64,000 nucleotides of DNA from an uncultured Campylobacter sp. (GCF_938017775.1 NZ_CALIIU010000009.1:55843-119842); one strand, 5' to 3'. Positions 8,411-17,855 are shown, counted from the stretch's first letter. Numbers and translations: made by a program. Notes: generated from the sequence alone by a model not told the origin.

Positions 8411-9754
8411 TTATTTTCCGCCGAAAAACAGTAGATTTGCCATTATGATCACGATCGCGACGGGCGCTACGAAGCGCAGCGAAAAGTACCAAATTTTAAA
8501 TCCAAGCTCGCCCATATCAGCGCCGAAAAGCCCGCGCAGGCGCTGCACGTCCATCACGAAGCCCACGAAGATCGCCGAGGTTAGCGCGCCGAGGGGCAGC
8601 ATGACGTTTGAGCTTACGAAGTCCAAGCAGTCAAAAAAGCTCGCGTCGAAAAGCTTAAGCTTGCTCGCATAATCCGCATGCATCGATAGTAGCGAGCATG
8701 CGCCTAGCACCGCTATGACGCACCCCGATATGCAGACTGCGCGCAGGCGCGAAATTTTAAACCTGCCGATGAGATAGAAGACGAAGGGCTCGATCATCGA
8801 AACCGCGCTCGTGATCCCCGCGAAAAAGAGCGAGACGAAAAACGCGACTTCAAGCACCTGCCCCGCTAGCCCCATTTTTGCAAACATCGTAGTGAGCGAG
8901 ACGAACACGAGCCCCGCACCCTGCGCGGGATCGGCGCGAAATTCGAAGATGAAGGTAAATACGATGAGCCCCATCATCAGCCCGATCGCGATGTTGATAA
9001 ATACGATGTTTACCGAGCTTCGCACGAGCCGCACCCCTTCGCTAAGCGATGCTGCGTATGCCGCGATACAGCCCACGCCCACGCACAGGGTAAAGAGCGC
9101 GAGCCCGAGCGCGGAGAGGACGGAGTTAACAGTGATTTTGCTGAAGTCGGGATAGAAAAGAAATTTCGCCGCTGCGCCGAAGCCCTGCATCGTGCACGCA
9201 TACGCAAGCATCGCGAGCAGCAGCACGAAAAGCAGCGGCATCATCACGACGTTTAGCCGCTCGATACCGCTTTTGATGCCGCGCGCGACGACGGAGAGCG
9301 TCAGCACGAGCGCAAGCGCGTAAAAGCCGAGGCTCGTGGCTAGCGAATGCGAGATGAGATCGTCAAAGACGGCGCCCGCTTCCTCGGCAGTTGCGGGCAG
9401 CGGAGAAAAGCCCAAAAATATGTAGCGGATCACCCAGCCGAGGATGACGAGGTAAAAGGACAGCACCAGCATGCCGCCCGCGATGAAAACGCCTCCCGCG
9501 CGCCATTTGCGTCCGCCGCGCGGCGCCAGCGTCTCGTATGCGCTCGGCAGATCCCGCCCGCTTAGCCTGCCTAGCGCCATCTCGGCTAAAAATATGCTAA
9601 AGCCCACTCCCAGCGTGAGCGCGAGATACAAAAGCACGAAGGCGCTGCCGCCGTTTTGACCCACGAGGGTGGGGAATTTCCATGCGTTGCCAAGCCCCAC
9701 CGCGCCGCCTGCGACGGCAAGTATGAAGCCGATTTTGCTAAATTTATCGTTCAT
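8411..9754 (-). CDS. Sodium-dependent transporter, neurotransmitter:sodium symporter (NSS) family, copy 1
   Basis: 447-aa inner-membrane protein with about 11-12 hydrophobic segments. It starts MNDKFSKIGFILAVAGGAVGLGNAWKFP, the helix-1 motif of the NSS/SNF family (LeuT/TnaT type), where the unwound GNAWKFP region binds Na+ and the amino-acid substrate. Later, GIERLNVVMMPLLF and the glycine-rich helix 6-8 region also fit. It likely imports an amino acid with Na+; the substrate cannot be told. GGAGAG precedes the ATG on the minus strand. The paralogue directly upstream (10057-11406) shares the whole architecture. This copy has a higher GC third-position bias than the other. Confidence 0.92.
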   Translation of the reverse strand: MNDKFSKIGFILAVAGGAVGLGNAWKFPTLVGQNGGSAFVLLYLALTLGVGFSIFLAEMALGRLSGRDLPSAYETLAPRGGRKWRAGGVFIAGGMLVLSFYLVILGWVIRYIFLGFSPLPATAEEAGAVFDDLISHSLATSLGFYALALVLTLSVVARGIKSGIERLNVVMMPLLFVLLLAMLAYACTMQGFGAAAKFLFYPDFSKITVNSVLSALGLALFTLCVGVGCIAAYAASLSEGVRLVRSSVNIVFINIAIGLMMGLIVFTFIFEFRADPAQGAGLVFVSLTTMFAKMGLAGQVLEVAFFVSLFFAGITSAVSMIEPFVFYLIGRFKISRLRAVCISGCVIAVLGACSLLSMHADYASKLKLFDASFFDCLDFVSSNVMLPLGALTSAIFVGFVMDVQRLRGLFGADMGELGFKIWYFSLRFVAPVAIVIIMANLLFFGGK

Positions 9755-10056
9755 TTTCTCTCCGATGATTTTTAAATTTTAAAGCCGCGGAATTTTAAAA
9801 TTTCGCAGCGTGATCAGACGCGGCTGCGCTACGGCGTCTTTGCCGCGCGCACCGATCGCCATGCAGGTTGCCGCGGTCGCGCCGAAGGCTGATTGTCGCT
9901 ACATACTTTGACCTTCCTCTATCTAAACATAAAATTTTAAACTATCGCTGCAAGGCTAACGGATCGCCGCAAGTTCGCTATGAAATTTGGCGCGTTGCTT
10001 TTGGACTGCTTTAGCGCCAAATTTTAAATCCATGTTATCCACCTGCTTTACAAAAT
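9755..10056. other. Spacer between the two NSS symporter genes
   Basis: 302 bp, GC-rich in the middle and AT-rich near 10030-10075 (repeated AAATTTAAAA units). I see no gene, clear promoter or terminator hairpin. Confidence 0.5.
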
Positions 10057-11406
10057 TTAAAAATTTAAAATTTTTAGCTGATTGAGCGCTATCACTACGA
10101 TCGCGACTGGCGCCACGAAGCGCAGCAGCACAAAATACCACAGCTTAAAGCCCATTCGTCCCATATATGGGCGCAGTAGAATTTCGACGGCTCGTTTTTT
10201 GATCACGAATCCTACGAAAATCGCCACAATTATGCCGCTAAGAGGCATTAAGATATTCGAGGTTAGGTAATCAAGCACGTCAAAAAAGCTCTTGCCACCT
10301 AGGCTAAAATACTCGCTCGTACCCCCGTAATAACCCAAAATGCAGCATATCCCTAAAACATACGTCACGGCAAAAACTAAAAGCGAAGCGCGCTTGCGGC
10401 TTAGCTTGCGGGAGTTTACGAGATAATAAATCGCAGGCTCCAGCATCGAAATTGCAGAAGTAATCGCCGCAAATAATAGCGAGGTGAAAAATAAAAAGGC
10501 TAGGATGTTTCCGATCGCACCGAGCTTTGAAAAAAGCACTACCAGCGAGACAAACACTAGCCCAGGACCTTGCGCTTTGGGATCGCCGCCGAATTCAAAG
10601 ATGAAGGTAAAGACGATAAGTCCCATCATCACGCCGATTAGGACATTAATGCAGACGATATTTATGCTTGAGGTTAGGATATTGGTGCGCGTAGGCAGGC
10701 TCGCGGCATAGGTCATAATCGTAGTAACGCCAAGCGAAAGCGTAAAAAATGCAAGTCCTAGCGCCGAAAGAACGCTATCTTTATTAAGCTTGGAAAAATC
10801 TGGCACTAGCAAGAATTTTGCGCTACGTCCGAATCCATCGAAACTCGCGGCGTAAATTAGCATCAAAACCAGCAAAATAAATAGCGCGGGCATCATCCAG
10901 ACATTAAGTCGCTCGATGCCGCTTTTGACACCTTTAGATACGATGAAAAAGCAAAACGCCGACGCTATGGTAAAGCACACCGCCACGCTTAAAAAGTCGC
11001 TACCTAAAAGTGCGTTAAACGCTGCGCCGCTTTCATCTATACTTTTTGGCAGATAAAAAGCGCTTGAGACCACGTATTTTAGGATCCAACCCATTACGAC
11101 GCTGTAAAAAGCATAGATCAAAAGCGCACTAATCATAAAAAATCCCGTGTATTTCCATGCGCCTTTGTATGAGGGTGCGAGCTTTTCAAATGCGCGCACT
11201 GGATCACTTTCGCTTAGCCTGCCGATGACGATCTCGGCTAAAAAAATCACGAAGCTAACCAAAAGCGTCAGCAAAAGATATAGCAAGATAAATGCGCTGC
11301 CGCCGTTGGTGCCTACTAAAGTGGGGAATTTCCACGCATTACCGAGCCCTACGGCGCTGCCCGCGACCGCGAGAATGAAGCCGATTTTGCTAAATTTATC
11401 ATTCAT
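10057..11406 (-). CDS. Sodium-dependent transporter, NSS family, copy 2
   Basis: 449 aa, same family and length as the gene downstream of it. N-terminus MNDKFSKIGFILAVAGSAVGLGNAWKFP, nearly identical in helix 1 to copy 1; GIERLNVWMMPALF and FTFIFEFGGDP are shared landmarks. Probable Na+-coupled amino-acid uptake across the inner membrane. AAGG lies just before the ATG on the minus strand and a TAATAT box is further upstream. The pair arose by tandem duplication, but divergence over most of the length suggests it is old and that substrates may differ. Confidence 0.92.
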   Translation of the reverse strand: MNDKFSKIGFILAVAGSAVGLGNAWKFPTLVGTNGGSAFILLYLLLTLLVSFVIFLAEIVIGRLSESDPVRAFEKLAPSYKGAWKYTGFFMISALLIYAFYSVVMGWILKYVVSSAFYLPKSIDESGAAFNALLGSDFLSVAVCFTIASAFCFFIVSKGVKSGIERLNVWMMPALFILLVLMLIYAASFDGFGRSAKFLLVPDFSKLNKDSVLSALGLAFFTLSLGVTTIMTYAASLPTRTNILTSSINIVCINVLIGVMMGLIVFTFIFEFGGDPKAQGPGLVFVSLVVLFSKLGAIGNILAFLFFTSLLFAAITSAISMLEPAIYYLVNSRKLSRKRASLLVFAVTYVLGICCILGYYGGTSEYFSLGGKSFFDVLDYLTSNILMPLSGIIVAIFVGFVIKKRAVEILLRPYMGRMGFKLWYFVLLRFVAPVAIVVIALNQLKILNF

Positions 11407-11437
11407 ATTATGCCTTGTAGCGGAATTTAAAAGGGCA

Positions 11438-11443
11438 ATATTA
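11438..11443 (-). promoter_or_regulatory. Candidate -10 box for the NSS symporter pair
   Basis: TAATAT on the minus strand, 32 bp before the ATG of the symporter, within the divergent spacer shared with the nitroreductase gene. Confidence 0.35.
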
Positions 11444-11497
11444 GCAAAATCTAGCTTAACTCGCCAAGCTAGCCGAGTGGAATTTAGGCAAACCCGC

Positions 11498-11503
11498 TAT
11501 AAT
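11498..11503 (+). promoter_or_regulatory. -10 box for the nitroreductase gene
   Basis: Perfect TATAAT (context CGCTATAATGCCG), 25 bp before ATG 11528 with AAAGGAG between. Confidence 0.55.
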
Positions 11504-11527
11504 GCCGCGAATTTTAAAGGAGATAAA

Positions 11528-12154
11528 ATGAAATCGATAAAAGAAGCGATGCTCTCTCGCCACAGCTGCCGTAAATTTTGCAGCGACAAGCTAAATAGCG
11601 AGCTCGTGCGCGAGATACTTGATCTTGCGCGCTTAAGTCCCAGCTCATGCGGATTAGAGCCTTGGAGGATGATGATAATCTCGGATCCTTGCGAGCTAAA
11701 AGAGCTTTCTGTAGCCTGCAACAGCCAGCCACAAGTAGCCGAGTGCTCGCACGCCGTGATTTTAATCGCGCGTAACGATCTGCGCGTGGGCGAGGAGTAT
11801 TTAGAGCGCACCGTTCGCCGTCGCGCAAACACTCCGCAAAAATATGAAGCTGCGATGAATTATTTCCGCGCGAAATTTGCGGACTTAGACGACGAAGCGC
11901 TGATGAACTACGCGACCAAGCAGCTTTATATCTTAGCGGCAAATATCGCTAATATTGCCGAGGGCTTTGACGTGCGCTCGTGTATAATGACCGGCTTTGA
12001 CGCCGCGGCTTTGGAAAAATTTTGCGCTTTAGAGACAAAATTTCGTCCTGCAATCGTCGTGGCTTTGGGACGTGGTGAGCCTAGCAAATACCCGCACACG
12101 CGCTACGAGCTGGATGAAATTTTAATCTCTCGCGGCGGCAGCGAAAAAAGATAA
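11528..12154 (+). CDS. Nitroreductase family protein
   Basis: 208 aa, FMN-dependent NAD(P)H oxidoreductase fold. Typical landmarks: SRHSCRKF near residue 10, LARLSPSSCGLEPWR (phosphate/FMN region) and a C-terminal VVALGRGEPS segment contacting the flavin. Cytoplasmic; family members reduce nitroaromatics, quinones or flavins, so the physiological substrate is open. A longer frame extends upstream to 11147, but that part is antisense to the symporter. ATG 11528 follows AAAGGAG and a TATAAT box, which fixes the start. The gene is alone on its strand and is followed by thyX after 126 bp. Confidence 0.88.
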   Translation: MKSIKEAMLSRHSCRKFCSDKLNSELVREILDLARLSPSSCGLEPWRMMIISDPCELKELSVACNSQPQVAECSHAVILIARNDLRVGEEYLERTVRRRANTPQKYEAAMNYFRAKFADLDDEALMNYATKQLYILAANIANIAEGFDVRSCIMTGFDAAALEKFCALETKFRPAIVVALGRGEPSKYPHTRYELDEILISRGGSEKR

Positions 12155-12280
12155 AATGAAGCATTTCTGCTTGCAAAGCTTAGGCGCGAGCTTTGTTTAT
12201 TAAAAGCGTCGTTTTGCGAAATTTTATCGGTTTAAAAGTGCGATAGCGTTAAAATGCGTTTAAAATTTCAAAGGATAAAC

Positions 12281-12919
12281 ATGCAAGTCAAACTTCTAAA
12301 TTTCACTCCGCTTTGGGTCTGCTCAAATGCGATACGCACCTGCTGGCAGAGCTTTGCGCGCGGTGATTGCGGCGGCGCCAAAGACCTAGCGCTAATCGAC
12401 CGCGTCGGCAACCAGCTCAAGCACTCAAGCACGCTCGAACACCTCTACTACAATTTCTATATCAGCGGCATCTCTCGCGCGCTGCTTCAGGAGCTGGCGC
12501 GCCACCGCCTAGCAAGCCTTAGCGTAAAATCCACTCGCTACACTCTCAAAGAATTGCGCGGCGAGAATAGCTTCGCGCAAGGGGATTTCGAAAACGCCGC
12601 GCGATACATCGTGCTTACGGGCAATGAAGCGGTCGATAACGCAAGTATCGCGGCTCTTGAAAATCTGCGCGTAATCTTACAAAGCCCAATCAGCCTTGAT
12701 ATCGCAAAATACTGCCTGCCCGAGTGCTACAAGAGCGAGCTTAGCTGGAGCATAAACGCGCGCAGCTTGCAAAATTTCCTCGCTCTGCGCTCTAGCAAAG
12801 CAGCGCTTTGGGAGATCCGCGAGCTTGCAGATAAAATTTATCACGCGCTGCCGCAGGAGCATAAATTTATATTCCAAAGCTGCATGGCGAGCGAGGAGAA
12901 GATGTCTGGCGAGGAGTAG
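12281..12919 (+). CDS. thyX: Flavin-dependent thymidylate synthase ThyX
   Basis: Makes dTMP from dUMP with methylene-tetrahydrofolate and FAD/NADPH; 212 aa, cytoplasmic tetramer. The signature RHRx7S is intact: R74-H75-R76 ... S84 in ARHRLASLSVKSTRY. The C-terminal NARSLQNFLALRSS contains the arginine that binds dUMP. ATG 12281 is chosen over 12254 because AAGGAT sits directly before it and the protein then starts MQVKLLNFTPL. This class lets the cell live without thyA and dihydrofolate reductase; neither is in this window. A TAAAAT box near 12250 may be its promoter. Confidence 0.95.
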   Translation: MQVKLLNFTPLWVCSNAIRTCWQSFARGDCGGAKDLALIDRVGNQLKHSSTLEHLYYNFYISGISRALLQELARHRLASLSVKSTRYTLKELRGENSFAQGDFENAARYIVLTGNEAVDNASIAALENLRVILQSPISLDIAKYCLPECYKSELSWSINARSLQNFLALRSSKAALWEIRELADKIYHALPQEHKFIFQSCMASEEKMSGEE

Positions 12920-12952
12920 AGCGGAGTAAAATTCTGATATAAGAGGGCTGCG

Positions 12953-13699
12953 ATGATAAAACTTACGCAGATGAGAGCGGCTTTTGAAAAGGAGGAGCCG
13001 GACGCGCTTTATCTTAGCTACCTGGGATGGGTACAAACCCTGATTCCGTTTTGGAGGCAGGCCGCTGCGAGGATCGCGGAGCTAAGCGGCGCGGCGGATG
13101 AAAAAAGAGACAAGCATCTACGCTCAATCGACAATTCTTTGCAGCTTTTGCAAGCTTGGCGGTTTAAAAAGATAAAATACGTGCAAGCAAGAAGAAAAGA
13201 GATCGATAGCGCCATAAGTTTTATTCGAAACGGCGCCTTAACGCAGCAGGCTTGCAGATATGCCTTTGCGCCCGTTTGTAGAAATTTAGCGAGCATTTTG
13301 CGCAGCTTTTTATATGTTTCAACTTTTGGCTATTCGGACGAGCAGCTTCCGACCGTATTTGCTCAAAAAATTTACGGCATTGCGCTGTGTCATACTTTAT
13401 TTCCCTTTGATACGGGCGATTTTGTGTATTATCTGCCGCGCGAAAAATCCATCCACACCGACGACCCCGCCGATTTGGATAACTGGCATTTGATGATGGA
13501 GATAGCGGGCGGCGATTTAGGGATTTCTGCGTCGATTGAGCGGCTAAACGAACGCGCGTATGAAATTTGGACGAATTACAAAACGCCGTTTGAATGGAAA
13601 TACGACGAGGGGATTTGGAATTTAGAATTTGAGAATGTTTCAAAAAGGCTGCATTATGCAGGCTTGCGGGCTTTTTCTAATTTGAATAAAGCGGAATAA
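12953..13699 (+). CDS. Hypothetical protein, 248 aa
   Basis: I do not recognise a family. The protein is soluble, mostly helical in appearance, with basic stretches in the first half (KKIKYVQARRKEIDS) and Trp/Tyr/Phe-rich segments in the second (TDDPADLDNWHLMMEIAGGD, YKTPFEWKYDEGIWNLEF). No signal peptide, membrane helix or obvious catalytic motif is visible. AAGAGGG lies before ATG 12953. It starts 33 bp after thyX, so it may share its transcript, but nothing in the sequence links the functions. The codon use matches the neighbours. Confidence 0.7.
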   Translation: MIKLTQMRAAFEKEEPDALYLSYLGWVQTLIPFWRQAAARIAELSGAADEKRDKHLRSIDNSLQLLQAWRFKKIKYVQARRKEIDSAISFIRNGALTQQACRYAFAPVCRNLASILRSFLYVSTFGYSDEQLPTVFAQKIYGIALCHTLFPFDTGDFVYYLPREKSIHTDDPADLDNWHLMMEIAGGDLGISASIERLNERAYEIWTNYKTPFEWKYDEGIWNLEFENVSKRLHYAGLRAFSNLNKAE

Positions 13700-13918
13700 A
13701 AGGCGCGCAAAATTTTAACTGTTTCTGAAATTTTATTCGTAGGCGGTAAAATTTCTGCTGCCCGACAGAATGAAATTTTAAAATTTTAGCCGAGCGGGCA
13801 TTCGGTCGCTAAATTTAAACGGGCGTTTTAAACAGACGCTCGTTGCGGCTGCAGCGCTGAAAATTTTAACGGCGGCAAACCGAAAGCTTGGGCGAGCGAT
13901 AAATTTAAAGGACGGATT

Positions 13919-14515
13919 ATGAAAAATCTAGCGCTTGTGATGTTTAGCGGACAGACGCATCTCGATTTTGTGGGATTTTACGATTGTATGTTAAGGCTCA
14001 AAGCCGTCCGCCCGCAGCTTGAGATGAGGTTTTGCTCGCGCGAGCGGCAGGTTTCGGACAGCGGCGGCCTTACGATCGATGCGGGCGAGATCACGACGGA
14101 TCTAGGCGGCTTTGATGCGGTTTTTGTGCCCGGCGGTATGGCGACGCGCCGCCTTAAAGATGATGCGGGCTTCATCTCGTGGCTCGCAACCGCGCGCGAT
14201 GCGAAGTATAAGTTTAGCGTTTGCACCGGTTCGCTGCTTCTGGGCGCGGCGGGGTTTTTGCGCGGTAGGCGCGCGACTACGCATCCGTTTTGCTACGATC
14301 TGCTGGCGCCTTACTGCGCGGACGTGGTGCATGAGCAGCTCGTGCACGATAGCCTGCCCGCAGGAGGCGAGATCATCACTGCTGGCGGCGTGAGTAGCTC
14401 CATCGAGCTTGGACTTTGCGTGATCGAGAAATTCGCAGGCGGCTCTGCGCAAGAGGCTGCCGCTGCTGCGATGGATTATCCGTATTACGGCCTTAAAAGC
14501 AAGCTCGTGCGATGA
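13919..14515 (+). CDS. DJ-1/PfpI family protein (glutamine-amidotransferase-like)
   Basis: 198 aa, class-I-GATase-like fold. The nucleophile-elbow cysteine is C102 in FSVCTGSLLLGAAGFL, PGG is at 71-73, and the N-terminus LALVMFSGQTHLDFVGFYD resembles the isonitrile-hydratase/ThiJ-like branch more than PfpI proteases or DJ-1. Family roles include glyoxalase, isonitrile hydratase and stress protection; I cannot choose among them. AAAGGA precedes ATG 13919. The 219 bp upstream hold only AT-rich sequence. It is a single gene without an obvious operon partner. Confidence 0.85.
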   Translation: MKNLALVMFSGQTHLDFVGFYDCMLRLKAVRPQLEMRFCSRERQVSDSGGLTIDAGEITTDLGGFDAVFVPGGMATRRLKDDAGFISWLATARDAKYKFSVCTGSLLLGAAGFLRGRRATTHPFCYDLLAPYCADVVHEQLVHDSLPAGGEIITAGGVSSSIELGLCVIEKFAGGSAQEAAAAAMDYPYYGLKSKLVR

Positions 14516-14596
14516 AATTTTAAAGACCCGCTAAGATCGGCGGTGCGGTTTATAAATACCGCAGTAAATTTTAAAATAGAGAGGAGGTAAATCTTA

Positions 14597-15208
14597 ATGC
14601 AAGCAGTAAAGATATTAAAAACATTGTGGAAAGTCATCAAGATTGTCATACTCGCAGCATTGATATTACCGTTTGCGGCATTGATATTGTTTGTTTTATT
14701 TATAGCTTTTCTATTTTCACCCCTTAATACGGGGTTTTCGTATATAGAAAATCAAGATTTGATTAAATTTAAATCTTTAACAAATGCGAATGGAGAAACT
14801 TTATTAATTTATCGTAAAAAAAGACCTTCCTTATCATGCAGCGAAAAAATACAGACTTGCATCTGTTACACGCATTTTATAAAGGCGGATAAGCCTTTTA
14901 TTTTGACGCAACAAAAAATGCTGCAAGAGGGTTACGAGTTTGTTTCCAAGTCCGATTGCATAGCTGAAACTACAAATTTGCACGAATTTAAACTATCGTG
15001 GGCGATGCCGTCATATCATTATGCAGGTGATAAGGAATATCTGATCTATGGCTCGATCGAAAATTTAAACCTAACGGCGCTAATTAACGATAAAAGGCGA
15101 ATATGGCACAAAAAAGAGCACAAATGGGGACAGCCGGACGATTATGACCACGAGGTTATTTTTTATCCGAAACTTAATATAGTTCAAATAAATAAAATGG
15201 GGTATTAA
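14597..15208 (+). CDS. Hypothetical membrane-anchored protein, 203 aa
   Basis: An N-terminal hydrophobic region (about residues 12-48, two close helices or one long one: VIKIVILAALILPFAAL ... LFVLFIAFLFS) is followed by about 150 polar residues with three cysteines (C75, C85, C87) and many aromatic residues, probably facing the periplasm. A strong AGGAGGT ribosome-binding site precedes the ATG. The coding sequence is more AT-rich than ung or the DJ-1 gene, so it may be a later acquisition. I do not recognise a family and no neighbour suggests a role. Confidence 0.7.
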   Translation: MQAVKILKTLWKVIKIVILAALILPFAALILFVLFIAFLFSPLNTGFSYIENQDLIKFKSLTNANGETLLIYRKKRPSLSCSEKIQTCICYTHFIKADKPFILTQQKMLQEGYEFVSKSDCIAETTNLHEFKLSWAMPSYHYAGDKEYLIYGSIENLNLTALINDKRRIWHKKEHKWGQPDDYDHEVIFYPKLNIVQINKMGY

Positions 15209-15379
15209 TAGCGTGCGCTAAATTTACTTACAGCCGATTGATATTGTCGTTGAAAAATAAATTTAAAAGCTTTGGGATAAAATTTAAAAATTTAGACTTT
15301 GGTCTTGCGGACATTTATCAAAGTAGATAAAATAACGATATAGTGGGTTTTACATAAAATAGGAGATCACAAAGACAGA

Positions 15380-15598
15380 ATGAAACCGGCTCAAATTTTA
15401 TCGCTGCTTTCGCATATATCTTTTGTAGCGGCGATCATTTATAGGTTGAAATTTAGAGATAATAACCCGTGGGAGTTCGCAATCGCGCTTTTTGCCTACG
15501 CGATTTTGTTTGCTTTTTGCCGCGAGAGCCTGCTTAACGACAATAAAAAGACGATCGCCATGCTGCTATTTATGGCGCTTTTGATCGTGATCGTGTAG
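15380..15598 (+). CDS. Small membrane protein, 72 aa
   Basis: Two to three hydrophobic segments are visible: ILSLLSHISFVAAIIY, a middle stretch WEFAIALFAYAILFAFC and a C-terminal MLLFMALLIVIV. Short charged linkers (RLKFRDNN, RESLLNDNKKT) separate them. AGGAG is 14 bp from the ATG, a little far, and a TAAAAT box lies before it. No family recognised; small integral inner-membrane protein is all the sequence supports. It lies alone between the previous unknown gene and ung. Confidence 0.55.
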   Translation: MKPAQILSLLSHISFVAAIIYRLKFRDNNPWEFAIALFAYAILFAFCRESLLNDNKKTIAMLLFMALLIVIV

Positions 15599-15735
15599 TG
15601 GCGCCTATAAATCGGCGGGATCGGTTGGCGGCGCGGGAGATCCGCCTTTGATTGCAGCGGCGCGTGCGAGCGAGACTATTTTTAAAATTTATTGTAAAAT
15701 TAGAACGTTAATTTATTAAAATTTAAAGGGTCGGT

Positions 15736-16431
15736 ATGCAGATAAATTTAGACGACGTGAAGATCGAGAGCGGCTGGAAAGAGGCGCTTAGAGAGGAATT
15801 TTTAAGCGAGTATTTTGCGAAGATCAAAGAAAATCTGCTCGCCGCAAAGGCGCGCGAGATCGTCTATCCGCCGGGAAATTTGATCTTTAATGCCTTCAAT
15901 CTAACTCCGTTTGAGCGGGTGCGCGCGGTGATTTTGGGACAGGATCCCTACCACGGCGCGCATCAGGCGATGGGGCTTAGCTTTTCGGTGCCACGCGGCG
16001 TGCGAATTCCGCCCAGCCTCGTAAATATCTATAAAGAGATTAAAAGCGATCTGGGTATCAGCGAGCCTGAAAGCGGCGATCTGAGCTACTGGGCGAAGCA
16101 GGGCGTGCTGCTTCTTAATGCGAGCCTTAGCGTGGGCGCGAACCGCGCGAACTCGCACAGCGGCTTTGGCTGGCAAATTTTTACCGACGCCGTGATTAAA
16201 ATTTTAAGCGCGAGGCGGCAAAATTTGGTCTTTATGCTGTGGGGAAATTTCGCCAAAGCAAAATCGGCCCTGATTAATGCGCAGAGGCATCTCATTTTAA
16301 CCGCCGCGCATCCCAGTCCGCTTGCAGGAGGGGCGTTTTTTGGCTGCAGGCATTTTAGCAGATGCAACGAATATCTGCGCGCGCACGGCATGGGAGAGAT
16401 CGATTGGGATCTAAATCACGGCGCAAATTAA
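15736..16431 (+). CDS. ung: Uracil-DNA glycosylase
   Basis: Base-excision repair enzyme that removes uracil from DNA, family 1 UDG, 231 aa, cytoplasmic. The water-activating motif GQDPYHG is at residues 68-74 (D70), the uracil-specific asparagine is N128 in LLLNASLSV, and the DNA-intercalating loop with catalytic histidine H192 reads AHPSPLAGG. AAAGGGT precedes ATG 15736. It is monocistronic in appearance, with 174 bp before the next gene. Length and all motifs fit E. coli-type Ung. Confidence 0.96.
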   Translation: MQINLDDVKIESGWKEALREEFLSEYFAKIKENLLAAKAREIVYPPGNLIFNAFNLTPFERVRAVILGQDPYHGAHQAMGLSFSVPRGVRIPPSLVNIYKEIKSDLGISEPESGDLSYWAKQGVLLLNASLSVGANRANSHSGFGWQIFTDAVIKILSARRQNLVFMLWGNFAKAKSALINAQRHLILTAAHPSPLAGGAFFGCRHFSRCNEYLRAHGMGEIDWDLNHGAN

Positions 16432-16577
16432 ATGTATTTTAAATGAAATTTGCGTAAAATGCGCCGCAAAATTTCAAAGGTAAAGAAATTTTAAAAAATG
16501 TCGAAAGGAGAAGTGAGCGAATAATATACGACCGGCTTAAGAGGGCTTGCCGAAGCGACGCAGATGCGTGGCTAGGC

Positions 16578-16583
16578 TATAAT
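16578..16583 (+). promoter_or_regulatory. -10 box for the first solute-binding protein gene
   Basis: Perfect TATAAT in context GGCTATAATCATT, 22 bp before ATG 16606, with AGAGGA between. One of the clearest promoters in the window. Confidence 0.6.
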
Positions 16584-16605
16584 CATTGTAAATTAGAGGA
16601 ACCAT

Positions 16606-17412
16606 ATGAAAAAGATAATTTTGGGAATTTTATTGCTATTTACAAGTAGTGTAGTGGCAAATACCCTATCAGAGATTAGGCAATCGGGCAGTGTGCGCGT
16701 AGGCGTATTTGAGGCGCAACCGCCTTTTAGTAAATTTGAAGACGGCAAATTTCAAGGATTTGAGGTGACCCTAGCCGAGGCGCTATCAAAAGATATATTC
16801 GGTGGCAAGGCGGGCAAGGTGGAATTCGTACCCGTAAAGGCTAGTGAGCGTTTAAAAGTGTTGGAAGAGAATAAAGTAGATATGGTGCTTGCGACCTTTA
16901 CGATCACAAATGAGCGTAAGCAGGTGGTCGATTTTACGACGCCGTATTTCGCAGTAAATATCGGCGTGCTAACCCGTAAGGGCGATAAGATCAAAACGAT
17001 GTCTGATTTACACGGTAAGCCGATCATCGCAGAAAGCGGTACGACTAGCGAGGCATATTTTAAAAAAGAGGGTTTTGAAATCATAAATTGTGCTACCGCA
17101 CACGAATGCTATAAAATTCTAAAAGAGGGTAAGGGTGCGGGCTTTGCACACGATAATTTATTAGTTCTTGCTTATGCAGTCGTAGATAGCGATACTGAAG
17201 TAAATATTAAGAATTTAGGCGTTTCGGATTTCTTGGGTATCGCGGTTTCTAAGGGCAATAAGGATCTGCTCGAGTTCTTAAACGGCGAGTTAATTAAGCT
17301 TAGCAAAGACGGCTTTATGAAAAAGACCTATGATGAGGCGATCGAGCCGTATTACAAGGGCACTGCGGAGAAAAAATATTTCTTGCTGGATGACCTTTAT
17401 AGCTTATTTTAG
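16606..17412 (+). CDS. Periplasmic solute-binding protein (ABC family 3), paralogue A
   Basis: 268 aa with a Sec signal peptide (MKKIILGILLLFTSSVVAN; cleavage near residue 19). The mature part is a family-3 amino-acid-type binding protein: VRVGVFEAQPPFS, GFEVTLAEALSKDI, VDMVLATFTITNERK and VVDFTTPYF. Two cysteines in NCATAHEC may form a disulfide. It ends YKGTAEKKYFLLDDLYSLF, a tail shared by the two following genes and not usual for the family. The ligand is probably a polar amino acid. No permease or ATPase gene is near, so it must work with a transporter elsewhere or as a receptor-like adhesin (compare PEB1 of C. jejuni). Confidence 0.9.
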   Translation: MKKIILGILLLFTSSVVANTLSEIRQSGSVRVGVFEAQPPFSKFEDGKFQGFEVTLAEALSKDIFGGKAGKVEFVPVKASERLKVLEENKVDMVLATFTITNERKQVVDFTTPYFAVNIGVLTRKGDKIKTMSDLHGKPIIAESGTTSEAYFKKEGFEIINCATAHECYKILKEGKGAGFAHDNLLVLAYAVVDSDTEVNIKNLGVSDFLGIAVSKGNKDLLEFLNGELIKLSKDGFMKKTYDEAIEPYYKGTAEKKYFLLDDLYSLF

Positions 17413-17855
17413 GCGGGCATAGCGATACAGCTCGCCTGTGTTTGTTTTCGTAAGCATAGCTGTGTGCTCTCGCTAGGTAAAATTTAAAAGGCTCGCATAG
17501 CCTTGCTATTTTGTCCGACTTTGCGAGCTTGGGTTTGGATTGCAAATTCCACTAACGCACCGTTGCAGAATTTATAAAATTCCATAGAATTTCGCAGCGG
17601 CGTGCTATTTTTTTTACGCGGCGCTAATAGACGCACAGAATTTTATAGCGAAGCGCTAAAATTTAATGAAAGCAGGCGGAGCTTGATGCAAGGCAGCAAA
17701 ATTTAAAAAGCCTCTATCATTATGCTTAGAAATTTTAGTTGCGAAATTTTATCGCTAAGCTCGTAATTTAGGGAATAATTTCAGTTTTGGTAAAATGAAA
17801 TTTTAAGAAAATTTACATTACAATTACGAAAAATTTAAAATTCAAGGAGGAAATT
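17413..17855. other. Spacer between solute-binding paralogues A and B
   Basis: 443 bp with no gene. Repeated AAATTTTA-type words and an imperfect hairpin (GGCTCGCA near 17489 against TGCGAGCTT near 17518). Candidate -10 TACAAT at 17819-17824 lies before the perfect AAGGAGG site of paralogue B. Confidence 0.45.

Noticed and set aside
8163..8672. Plus-strand open frame of 169 codons
   Set aside because: Its second half is antisense to the NSS symporter and the first half lacks a start signal and protein-like composition.
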